A stretch of 20,475 nucleotides of DNA from Dehalococcoidia bacterium UBA5629 (lineage in GTDB: Bacteria; Chloroflexota; Dehalococcoidia; GIF9; UBA5629): the NCBI GenBank assembly GCA_002421445.1, contig DIKB01000078.1, forward strand, positions 1-20,475, written 5' to 3'. A model generated the notes under the pieces. That model was not told the origin of the DNA. It saw nothing but the letters and a program-made list of their open reading frames with translations, and ran no database searches. A program made the translations under genes and the position numbers. This document shows positions 8,102 through 14,979 of the stretch, one piece after another; the stretch's first letter is position 1, and each line of letters starts with the position of its first letter.

Positions 8102-9694
8102 TTACTTCTCCAGAATGGCCATTGCCTCATCCCTGTAGGCGTTCATAAGATAAGGAATGCCTGTAACCTTGGTACATTCTTCGGTGAGAGACATGATATC
8201 GCGTCGTGAAATGGCAGCGACATTAAAGCAACGCGCTCCAGCCATCAATTGCTGCAAACCGACTTTGATTTTCTCGCTGTAGCTATAGATGCCTATAGCG
8301 CCAAGCGGGATATTCTTCATCTCATTAGCTCCGACGATGCTTTTCACATCCTCATAGCATACGAATATCTGTTCCGGAGTTGCGCCAAACTGGCCGACGG
8401 TACTGGGCAGCTTGCCCTCTTTGATCCACTGCGCAATATTCTTGCCGACCATACCCGGTATCATTAATGCGCGGCCCATGCAGACTGCCTTACAGAACGG
8501 GGCACCCATCGCCAGCGCCTTGAACACGCCATCCTCACTGCTGAAACCGCCAGCGAAAGCGAGATCAGGCGTCCTCTCTCCTTTATCCGCCAATTTCTTG
8601 CAGAACTCATAGGCTGCAGCATGGAGATACAAACTGGGCATACCCCACTCTTCCATCATCCGCCAGGGGCTCATGCCGGTACCGCCGGAGGCGCCATCAA
8701 TGGTAAGCAGATCAATCTTTGCCTTCGAACCCCATTTTATGGCCATAGCCAACTCTCTCAGACCATAAGCGCCGGTCTTCAAAGTGATTCTCTTGAATCC
8801 GATCTTGCGCAACCGTTCAACCTCGGCATAGAAACCTTGCTCATCGATAAAACCGAGTCTGCTGTGGCGCTCAAACTCTTTCAATGAGCCATCTTTAAAA
8901 GCGGCCTGGGTAATGGGACTGGATGGATCGGGGGTAACGATGTAGCCGCGCTTCTGCAATTCAAGCGCTCTCTCCAACGAGCCGACCTTGATTTCGCCGC
9001 CGATACACTTGGCTCCCTGTCCCCATTTCAATTCGATCGTATCTAGTCCATGTTTTTTATACACATATTCAGCTACGCCAAGCCTGGTATCCTCAACATT
9101 CATCTGAACGAGAATTTCACCGTATCCTTGATGATAACGCTTGTAAATCTCGATGCGGCGATCTATATCGGGTGCAGATGTAACTTTGCCGTTTGAATCA
9201 AGCTTGAGTTGCGGATCAATACCACAGACATTTTCGCCACAGACCAGCGTAACACCGCTCAATGCAGCGCCAACAGCAAAGTGCTCCCAGTTCTTCCGGG
9301 CTATTTCAGTTGAACCGAGTGCGCCGGTGAAGATAGGAACCTTCATCTTCACTTTCTTATCCCATCCGTACGCAGTTTCCGTGTTCACTGAGGGAAAAGT
9401 AGCTGTATCGGAGTTTCCTTTCACTCCAGACGGCAAACCCTGAGCGCCCAGAGCATAGCCCTGGATGTTCAGATGCGAATAGTCGATAGGATAATCTTTG
9501 TCGCCGCCGGCAGTAACATCGCCGAACGGCCCCGGGTAGATCAGTTCGCGTCCGCGAAACGTCGCCTTGAACACCTCGCAATTACCTGTACATCCGTCAA
9601 TACAACGGGAGCAGAGTCCACTGCTGGGTACAACGCTTTTCGATCTGTTAGCTGTCCTGGTCGCATCATTTCCATTTGGTCGTTGCAGATTCAT
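8102..9694 (-). CDS. FMN-binding glutamate synthase-like protein with N-terminal cysteine cluster
   Basis: A 530-residue protein related to the central FMN-binding (alpha/beta barrel) domain of glutamate synthase. Diagnostic stretches are TIDGASGGTGMSPWR from residue 331, the following LAFAGGFSSEDGVFKALAMGA, and a phosphate-binding CMGRA motif. The N-terminus holds Cys28-x2-Cys31-x3-Cys35-x3-Cys39 (CSRCIDGCTGNC), probably an Fe-S cluster. It has no glutaminase domain, and I do not see the usual CHxNxCPVG 3Fe-4S motif of GltB. It is therefore a stand-alone relative whose substrate may differ from 2-oxoglutarate plus glutamine. The start ATG (9692-9694) follows AAGGAG on the minus strand. It is monocistronic and divergent from a RAM-domain gene. 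Family assignment is firm; the reaction is not. Confidence 0.85.
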   Translation of the reverse strand: MNLQRPNGNDATRTANRSKSVVPSSGLCSRCIDGCTGNCEVFKATFRGRELIYPGPFGDVTAGGDKDYPIDYSHLNIQGYALGAQGLPSGVKGNSDTATFPSVNTETAYGWDKKVKMKVPIFTGALGSTEIARKNWEHFAVGAALSGVTLVCGENVCGIDPQLKLDSNGKVTSAPDIDRRIEIYKRYHQGYGEILVQMNVEDTRLGVAEYVYKKHGLDTIELKWGQGAKCIGGEIKVGSLERALELQKRGYIVTPDPSSPITQAAFKDGSLKEFERHSRLGFIDEQGFYAEVERLRKIGFKRITLKTGAYGLRELAMAIKWGSKAKIDLLTIDGASGGTGMSPWRMMEEWGMPSLYLHAAAYEFCKKLADKGERTPDLAFAGGFSSEDGVFKALAMGAPFCKAVCMGRALMIPGMVGKNIAQWIKEGKLPSTVGQFGATPEQIFVCYEDVKSIVGANEMKNIPLGAIGIYSYSEKIKVGLQQLMAGARCFNVAAISRRDIMSLTEECTKVTGIPYLMNAYRDEAMAILEK

Positions 9695-9883
9695 TTTCTC
9701 TCCTTATACATTATTTATTATTAAGCACCATATTGCGCTTTTAGATAACCAAACAGGTATCTTTGGATAAAAAATAAAGCGAAAACTTATAGAACTCTCA
9801 TATACACCATGTACTTCATGTTATACGGCAATCGGTTGCCGCATGCCTATTATAAATATATGAAATATCACTGTCAATACCCC

Positions 9884-9912
9884 TTGCGAAATAAGGGAGG
9901 GAATGATACGAT
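9884..9912 (+). promoter_or_regulatory. Promoter of the RAM-HIT gene pair
   Basis: TTGCGA (9884-9889) and TACGAT (9907-9912) are 17 bases apart, placing the transcript start near 9919. AGGAGG at 9930-9935 then serves the ATG at 9946. The upstream part of the 251-base divergent intergenic region holds a small 6-bp hairpin (CGGCAA/TTGCCG, 9826-9841) and otherwise nothing recognisable. Confidence 0.6.
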
Positions 9913-9945
9913 ACTCTATACAGTGCTTTAGGAGGTAGCTTTACT

Positions 9946-10191
9946 ATGGCCAAAGCATATATTCTTATTGAAACTGAAGTGGGGAAGACGAGAGAAGCAT
10001 TCACAACACTTACTGCAAAGAAGGTCAAAGCAATCAAATCAATTGACGTTGTGACCGGTCCGTACGATATTGTGGTTGTTGTTGAACACGACGATATCAA
10101 TAGCATCGGCACGCTGGTTACTGAGGAAATTCACTCTATACCCGGCATTGCACGGACTGTTACGTGTCTTGGTGTGCGCCTGACGCAGTAA
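9946..10191 (+). CDS. Stand-alone Lrp/AsnC ligand-binding (RAM) domain protein
   Basis: An 81-residue protein consisting only of the effector-binding RAM domain of Lrp/AsnC regulators. It starts AKAYILIETEVGKTREAF, continues with VKAIKSIDVVTGPYDIVVVV, and ends SIPGIARTVTCLGV, the usual beta-alpha-beta-beta-alpha-beta order. There is no DNA-binding helix-turn-helix. Such proteins assemble into dimers or octamers that bind amino acids and may act by associating with full-length Lrp-type proteins or with enzymes. The start follows a perfect AGGAGG. It lies 11 bases before the HIT gene and is divergent from the glutamate synthase-like gene, so a link to amino acid metabolism is plausible but unproven. 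Confidence 0.88.
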   Translation: MAKAYILIETEVGKTREAFTTLTAKKVKAIKSIDVVTGPYDIVVVVEHDDINSIGTLVTEEIHSIPGIARTVTCLGVRLTQ

Positions 10192-10202
10192 TGTAAAGGC
10201 TC

Positions 10203-10544
10203 ATGGACTGCGTTTTTTGCAAAATCGTTGAGGGACAGATCCCTTCAGAGAAACTCTTTGAAGACGGTGATTTTATTGCGTTTCGCGATATCCACCCACA
10301 GTCGCCTGTGCATGTGCTGATTGTTCCCAAACTGCATCTCGCATCGCTTGCTCATCTGAAACCGGAACATGAAAAGTTGATGGGGCGTGTTATCATGCTG
10401 GCAACAAAAATAGCACAGTCTGAAGGGCTGGCAATCAGAGGATATCGTCTGGTGGCTAATTCTGGAGCTGAGGGTGGGCAGGTTGTGCCTCACCTTCATT
10501 TCCATCTGATTGGAGGGAAACAGATGAATGATAAAATGGGGTAG
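10203..10544 (+). CDS. HIT family protein (HINT-type nucleotide hydrolase)
   Basis: A 113-residue histidine triad protein of the HINT branch, which hydrolyses purine nucleoside phosphoramidates and related nucleotidyl conjugates in the cytosol. The N-terminal CVFCKIVEGQIPSEKLFED is typical, and the catalytic triad motif is His97-x-His99-x-His101 (HLHFHLI), preceded by the conserved NSGAEGGQVVPH. Cys3 and Cys6 fit the zinc-type HINT pattern. Only a weak ribosome binding site (AAAGG) precedes it. It is the second gene of the RAM-HIT unit and ends one base from the stop of the convergent ispH gene. Confidence 0.93.
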   Translation: MDCVFCKIVEGQIPSEKLFEDGDFIAFRDIHPQSPVHVLIVPKLHLASLAHLKPEHEKLMGRVIMLATKIAQSEGLAIRGYRLVANSGAEGGQVVPHLHFHLIGGKQMNDKMG

Positions 10545-10545
10545 T

Positions 10546-11403
10546 CTATGTGTCTTTCGTTTGAGACACCAGTTTCTGTGCTACCTCTGCAATCGCTTCA
10601 TCAGGTGTTGATGCCCCGGCAGTAATACCTATTTTTCGTTTACCTGAAAGCCATATTGCCTCTATTTCATCTGCTGTTTCGATCAGATGAGTTTCCGTAA
10701 TCGGTGAACAAACATCAGCCAGCCGTTGCGTATTGGCGCTGTTTCTCCCCCCTACAACAATCATCAGGTCGCTTTTCAATGCCAGATCAAATGCCGCAGT
10801 CTGACGTTTCTGTGTTTCATCACAGAGCGTATTGATAACCCTTACTTCATGGACATCAGGAAATGCCTTCTTCAAAAGGGCACCGGTAAAATCGGTAAAT
10901 TGCGCTTTCCCCTGCGTCGTCTGTGACAAAATGCCAAGTCGGTCGGATGGTTCGTACCAGGCAATGCCATTGTCTCCGAGAGTTGCGATTGCTTTATCTC
11001 CTGCCCAGCCAACCAGTGCTTTCACTTCAGGATGTGTCGCCTCACCAAAAATAATAACACTGAAACCGCTTTCAGAGAGCTGTTTTGCTGCCTTTTGTGC
11101 ACTCCGGACATTAGGACAGGTAGTATCAATAACATTCACTTGAAGCGCATTGATTCTCTCCAGCGCCTCAGGAGAAACACCATGAGAAGCAATAGCTATT
11201 GTGCCGCCGTTGAACTCATCGAGATTATTAATTGATTTCACCCCCATCGCTGCCAGTCTGGCAACAACAAGCCTGTTATGAACGATCGGACCGAGAGTTG
11301 TGATGCCCTGCTGCTTCCGGGCCGCGTTCTCAATTAGCTTGATAGCACGCCTTACGCCAAAGCAAAAACCGAGTTCTCGTGCCTTTTCGATCATTGTCGC
11401 CAT
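10546..11403 (-). CDS. ispH: 4-hydroxy-3-methylbut-2-enyl diphosphate reductase
   Basis: IspH (LytB), the last enzyme of the non-mevalonate isoprenoid pathway, reduces HMBPP to IPP and DMAPP with a [4Fe-4S] cluster. The 285-residue protein has the three cluster cysteines Cys14 (LGFCFGVRRA), Cys96 (DTTCPNV) and Cys194 (NTLCDETQKRQ). It also has the substrate-binding His42, His74 and His124, the catalytic Glu126 (THPEV), and a SANTQRL motif near residue 220. The length is usual for the short bacterial form. It starts 18 bases after the feoB stop and has no promoter of its own that I can see, so it is probably transcribed with fur-feoA-feoB. No other isoprenoid gene is in the window. Confidence 0.95.
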   Translation of the reverse strand: MATMIEKARELGFCFGVRRAIKLIENAARKQQGITTLGPIVHNRLVVARLAAMGVKSINNLDEFNGGTIAIASHGVSPEALERINALQVNVIDTTCPNVRSAQKAAKQLSESGFSVIIFGEATHPEVKALVGWAGDKAIATLGDNGIAWYEPSDRLGILSQTTQGKAQFTDFTGALLKKAFPDVHEVRVINTLCDETQKRQTAAFDLALKSDLMIVVGGRNSANTQRLADVCSPITETHLIETADEIEAIWLSGKRKIGITAGASTPDEAIAEVAQKLVSQTKDT

Positions 11404-11421
11404 AATTGCTACATCCGTCTG

Positions 11422-13140
11422 TTACAATATCATATTCAGAAGCCCCCCAACAATCAGAGCGGCGATAATCATGATGCCGGAGGCTTTAAGCATGTCGTGT
11501 ACTCCAAGTTCCTTACCAAGTATGACAAACGTCGCCACGCAGGGAAAAGACATAGCCAGCACAGTGCTGCTGATAACAAGCTGCTTGGCTGTCAGAGAAA
11601 GTGGCACAAGCATGCCCATAGCTACATCCTTACGTAGAATGCCGACGAGAATCGCGGTGATGCTGGCATCAGGCAGACCGAGAATGCCACTAATAACCGG
11701 CGCAGTGAAGCGGGCAATGCTCTCGAACACCCCAAGCACATAAAGTATATTAACCACAAAGACGGAGGCAAGGACGATGGGTAAAGCCTCAATAATGAAT
11801 CCCGAAAGTCTCAACCACATCTTCTCCCCGATAACACGTAGCGTAGGCAATCGATACGGAGGAATCTCCATCAGCAATTCAGGGCTGTACCCCTTCATGA
11901 CGCGATTAAGAATGAAACCAACAATGACCCAGGTAACAAACAAGCTGCCATAAACGATCCCGACATAGCCCATACCATGATGACCGACGAGTCCGATAAT
12001 CATTGCCTGCAGTGCTGCGCAGGGGACAGCAATCGAAATAAGCGTGGCAGCAATGAACCGCTCACGCTTACTCTCAAGTATCCTCGTTGCCATGATAGCG
12101 GGTACATTGCAGCCAAAACCGAGAATAACCGGGATAATGGCAAAGCCATGCAATCCCATACGATGCATTACCGAATCCATCAGCACAGCCAGACGGGGCA
12201 GGTAACCGCTGTCCTCAAGCAAACCCAGTATAAGATAAAAGGCGATAATATAGGGCAGCACAGCTCCGATCTCAATGTACAATCCTGTGCTCAACAAGCC
12301 AAATGACTGAAGATAATCGATCTGTCCGTTAATCAGCTGCCCGACCAGAATATCGTGCAGAAGACCCGATGATCCCATAATTGCACTGAGTTTCATGAGC
12401 ACAGGCGTCCAGAGCACATCGAACAGCGGATCAGTAACGTACGTGATAATGCTCTCGCCGATGAGTCTTATGAGCCAGAATGTTGAAACAAGCACAATAG
12501 CAGCAACCAGCAATCCGCCGACCGGATGATGACTGAAATCGCCAAGCGCCTCTCTCCATGTATGATGGCGGTGCCTCAGTGTCTGCACTTTATTGACAAT
12601 GGTGCCGATCTGTACCCATCGATCATCATTGTTATCTGCATCAGGTGGAATAAGTGGGGTCGTCTTTGCTTCCTGCAAATTTTCGATCAGATGTTTAACC
12701 CCCTCTCCCGTAGTGCCTACCGTCGGTATAACAGGAACACCAAGAAGCCCGGCGAGCTCTACTGCATCGATCTCGACACCACGATGACGGGCATCATCCC
12801 ACATGTTAAGAGCAATAATAAGAGGTAAGCCGCGGTTGATGAGTTGTAATGTCAAATTCAGATTTCTCTCAAGATTGGTGGCATCAATGACATTGACGAT
12901 GACAGCATTAGCATCATCCAGCATCTTAACCGCCACCGCTTCAGCCTCGTTGGTTGGATCAAGCCCGTACATTCCGGGGACATCGATGATCTCAACACGG
13001 TGATCCTTCAGTTTGGCAAAACCTCTGGTATAGCCGACTGTGGTACCCGGGTAGTTCGATGATAGGATATGAGTGCCGGTAAGACGTGAAAAAAGGGCAC
13101 TCTTACCTACGTTCGGATTTCCCACAAGGAGAACTTTCAT
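11422..13140 (-). CDS. feoB: Ferrous iron transport protein B
   Basis: A 572-residue membrane GTPase that imports Fe(II). The G domain starts at the very N-terminus: G1 GNPNVGKS at 7-14, G2 around PGTTVG at 31-36, G3 DVPG at 53-56, G4 NMWD at 112-115. After a helical linker, hydrophobic segments run from about residue 208 to the end and include LLEDSGYLPRLAVLMD and GFGCNVPAIMATR, conserved in the FeoB gate region. It is at the short end for FeoB, lacking long N-terminal or C-terminal extensions. ATG 13138-13140 overlaps the feoA stop as ATGA, so translation is coupled. It is third in the fur operon. Confidence 0.95.
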   Translation of the reverse strand: MKVLLVGNPNVGKSALFSRLTGTHILSSNYPGTTVGYTRGFAKLKDHRVEIIDVPGMYGLDPTNEAEAVAVKMLDDANAVIVNVIDATNLERNLNLTLQLINRGLPLIIALNMWDDARHRGVEIDAVELAGLLGVPVIPTVGTTGEGVKHLIENLQEAKTTPLIPPDADNNDDRWVQIGTIVNKVQTLRHRHHTWREALGDFSHHPVGGLLVAAIVLVSTFWLIRLIGESIITYVTDPLFDVLWTPVLMKLSAIMGSSGLLHDILVGQLINGQIDYLQSFGLLSTGLYIEIGAVLPYIIAFYLILGLLEDSGYLPRLAVLMDSVMHRMGLHGFAIIPVILGFGCNVPAIMATRILESKRERFIAATLISIAVPCAALQAMIIGLVGHHGMGYVGIVYGSLFVTWVIVGFILNRVMKGYSPELLMEIPPYRLPTLRVIGEKMWLRLSGFIIEALPIVLASVFVVNILYVLGVFESIARFTAPVISGILGLPDASITAILVGILRKDVAMGMLVPLSLTAKQLVISSTVLAMSFPCVATFVILGKELGVHDMLKASGIMIIAALIVGGLLNMIL

Positions 13141-13415
13141 ATCGTTTCTGCAATTTCACCCGCAGGGATTGCTGTATCCATTTCAACGATGATAGCACCG
13201 GCCATACCATAGCCGAGCGCTACCTGTGCACGGTCAACAAGAACGGTTATCGGACCGTGGAACATCATGGTACTTTGTTTGGTTATTTTCTTCCCCGGCC
13301 TGATGCCCATATCCTCGAGCCGTTTTATAAGAACATTTCCGCCCTGAATTTGAATAACCGCACCACTCTGCCCTTCGGCCATTTGTGCCAGTGTCATCTG
13401 TTTTTTCTCTGTCAT
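13137..13415 (-). CDS. feoA: Ferrous iron transport protein A
   Basis: A 92-residue cytosolic SH3-like protein that supports FeoB-mediated Fe(II) uptake. Characteristic parts are IKRLEDMGIRPGKKI and the C-terminal VALGYGMAGAIIVEM. The start chosen, ATG 13413-13415, overlaps the fur stop codon as ATGA and follows GGGAGG on the minus strand. The frame is open another 12 codons into fur, but no better start exists there. Its own stop overlaps the feoB start by the same 4-base arrangement, so the three genes form a tightly coupled translation unit. Confidence 0.92.
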   Translation of the reverse strand: MTEKKQMTLAQMAEGQSGAVIQIQGGNVLIKRLEDMGIRPGKKITKQSTMMFHGPITVLVDRAQVALGYGMAGAIIVEMDTAIPAGEIAETI

Positions 13416-13858
13416 AGACCAGCCTCCCGCATCTTCCCACACTCGAAGCATAGACCTGTCAATTCAATCTCTACACGTGTAATCTGAAAACCATATCGTT
13501 CACTCACCGTATCTTTGGACTTCTCAAGCAACGGCCATGAGAGTTCAATAATTGTCCCACACCGTGTGCATTGAAAATGCTGGTGATCCCCTGTCTGTTT
13601 CTTTTCATAGTGGTGATGATCTTCGCTAAAGTGCCGCTCCTCCACAATCCCGAGCTTCTTGAAAAGCTGCAGATTGCGATACACGGTCGAAAGACTAATG
13701 GTATTATGCTTTTCCCGTGCTTTTCGATATATCTCATCGGCATCGAAATGGCCGGGGCTCTCATGAATGAGTTCAAGCAACAATTCCCGATTGGCAGTTA
13801 TACGCTGCTGCGTGCCGTTCAAAATTCTATTACCGTTATAATGTCGTTTAATAGCCAT
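13412..13858 (-). CDS. fur: Fur family transcriptional regulator (likely ferric uptake regulator)
   Basis: A 148-residue Fur-family repressor. The N-terminal winged helix includes RITANRELLLELI and the recognition-helix region SLSTVYRNLQLFKKLG (residues 55-70). The metal-binding half has HHH at 81-83, His92 and His94 (GDHQHFQC), and the structural zinc pairs Cys97-x2-Cys100 and Cys137-x2-Cys140. The start is ATG 13856-13858 because GGAGG lies 5 bases upstream; an ATG four codons earlier overlaps that ribosome binding site. Its position ahead of feoA and feoB, and the Fur-box-like array in its promoter, favour iron as effector over zinc, manganese or peroxide sensing (Zur, Mur, PerR). Confidence 0.92.
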   Translation of the reverse strand: MAIKRHYNGNRILNGTQQRITANRELLLELIHESPGHFDADEIYRKAREKHNTISLSTVYRNLQLFKKLGIVEERHFSEDHHHYEKKQTGDHQHFQCTRCGTIIELSWPLLEKSKDTVSERYGFQITRVEIELTGLCFECGKMREAGL

Positions 13859-13884
13859 CGGTTCCTCCATTGCTTATGTACATA

Positions 13885-13917
13885 ATTAATGATAATGCTA
13901 ATGCGAATTATTTGCAA
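13885..13917 (-). promoter_or_regulatory. fur operon promoter with overlapping Fur-box-like hexamer array
   Basis: On the minus strand TTGCAA (13912-13917) and TATCAT (13889-13894) are exactly 17 bases apart. Read on the plus strand, 13885-13908 consists of four tandem hexamers, ATTAAT GATAAT GCTAAT and GCGAAT, three of them of the NNTAAT form that makes up Fur boxes. They fill the spacer and cover the -10 box, so Fur binding would block RNA polymerase. Confidence 0.68.
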
Positions 13918-13978
13918 TAACACGTTCATTGTTATACTTTCATGTATCTATAGACAAACCCCTTGTCCGGAAAAACAA

Positions 13979-14009
13979 GGAGAGTTCTGCTTCCCAAGCA
14001 GAACTCTCC
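13979..14009 (-). terminator. Terminator of the enoyl-CoA hydratase gene
   Basis: A perfect 14-bp stem (13979-13992 GGAGAGTTCTGCTT with 13996-14009) closes on a 3-base loop. On the minus strand it is followed by TTGTTTTT. It lies 45 bases past the hydratase stop and insulates the fur promoter from it. Confidence 0.85.
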
Positions 14010-14054
14010 TCTTTCGTCGTTTATTATTGCAGGCCGTTATCTCGCCTGATACCT

Positions 14055-14825
14055 CTATTTCGCTTTGTATACGGGCTTTCGCTTCTCCACAAATGCCTGC
14101 GTGCCCTCGGTGAAATCCTCGGTAGTTAGAATATATTCCATCATATCCCGTTCAATTTCCAGACCACGGGGCAAAGGTTCACCGATGCCGAGCATCATAG
14201 CCTTCTTTGCGGCACGGATGGCAAGCGGTCCTGATTTCAATAGAGTCTCTGCCATCTCCCTTGTTGCTTTCATCAGATCTGCAAGAGGGACAACCTTATT
14301 CACTAAACCTATCCGATAGGCTTCTTTAGCATCAATCTTCTTCCCGGTGAGAATCATCTCCGCTGCAAGCGCCATGGGGATCGCACGGGGAAGGCGTTGT
14401 GTGCCACCCCAGCCGGGAACTAATCCCAGTGTAACTTCGGGCAATCCGAGGATCGCATTCTCCGAGGCAATTCTAATATCGCATCCGAGCGCCAGTTCCA
14501 GCCCGCCACCGAGAGCGAGGCCATTGATAGCCGCAATCATCGGCTTCCACAGGTTGAGTCCACGATACAGGCTGGGAGGATCAACCCATGGCTGATCTTT
14601 TGTCAATTTTATCACAGGCAGCATGGTCTTGATATCTGCACCTGCACAGAACGCTCTATCTCCTGCGCCGGTAACAATGCCCACCCAGAGATCATCATCA
14701 TCTTTAAAATCGATAAGCGCATCGCTCAGTTCTTTGTACGTCTCCGGATTCATTGCATTAAATGCCTCCGGTCTATTGATTGTAAATGTAGCAACTCTGC
14801 CTTCTTTTTTGTAGATAAGCGCCAT
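14055..14825 (-). CDS. Enoyl-CoA hydratase / crotonase family protein
   Basis: A 256-residue crotonase-fold enzyme acting on acyl-CoA thioesters. The oxyanion-hole stretches are FCAGADIK (59-66) and NGLALGGGLELALGCDI (101-117). Glu110 (GGLELA) and Glu130 (GLPEV) correspond to the two catalytic glutamates of true enoyl-CoA hydratases, followed by LGLVPGWGGTQRL. The protein therefore probably hydrates short-chain trans-2-enoyl-CoA, as in beta-oxidation or fermentative butyrate-type pathways. The exact substrate cannot be told, and the crotonase family includes isomerases and lyases. ATG 14823-14825 follows GGGAGG on the minus strand. No other acyl-CoA genes are adjacent; it is transcribed alone between its own promoter and terminator. 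Confidence 0.9.
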   Translation of the reverse strand: MALIYKKEGRVATFTINRPEAFNAMNPETYKELSDALIDFKDDDDLWVGIVTGAGDRAFCAGADIKTMLPVIKLTKDQPWVDPPSLYRGLNLWKPMIAAINGLALGGGLELALGCDIRIASENAILGLPEVTLGLVPGWGGTQRLPRAIPMALAAEMILTGKKIDAKEAYRIGLVNKVVPLADLMKATREMAETLLKSGPLAIRAAKKAMMLGIGEPLPRGLEIERDMMEYILTTEDFTEGTQAFVEKRKPVYKAK

Positions 14826-14861
14826 ATCCTGCCTCCCAGTTATTATTTAAGAAACGCCCGC

Positions 14862-14891
14862 ATTCTAACAAACATCAAACGGCAGTTTCAA
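14862..14891 (-). promoter_or_regulatory. Promoter of the enoyl-CoA hydratase gene
   Basis: On the minus strand TTGAAA (14886-14891) and TAGAAT (14862-14867) are 18 bases apart, giving a transcript start near 14855, about 30 bases before the ATG. It is divergent from the promoter of the CNNM gene. Confidence 0.62.
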
Positions 14892-14930
14892 CAAAGTAAA
14901 TTTGCTCCTGCTATACTTTTTCGGGTATTG

Positions 14931-14960
14931 TTGGAGTACACAGCTATTATGCCCTATAAT
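14931..14960 (+). promoter_or_regulatory. Promoter of the CNNM-to-Smr gene run
   Basis: TTGGAG (14931-14936) and a perfect TATAAT (14955-14960) are 18 bases apart. The start of transcription would be near 14967, leaving a leader of only about 13 bases before ATG 14980. A second possible -10, TATACT at 14912-14917, would give a longer leader that includes the AGGTGA ribosome binding site at 14963. Confidence 0.5.
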
Positions 14961-14979
14961 ATAGGTGAATCCAAGTGCT

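Noticed and set aside
9802..9841. Palindrome-like CATGTAC/CATG and CGGCAA-TTGCCG patterns in the divergent intergenic region as an operator
   Set aside because: The longer pattern is imperfect and the hairpin has only 6 bp; neither overlaps a promoter box convincingly.
11300..11743. A 147-codon plus-strand frame across the ispH/feoB junction
   Set aside because: It is antisense to two genes with complete catalytic motifs and has the skewed composition expected of a shadow frame.
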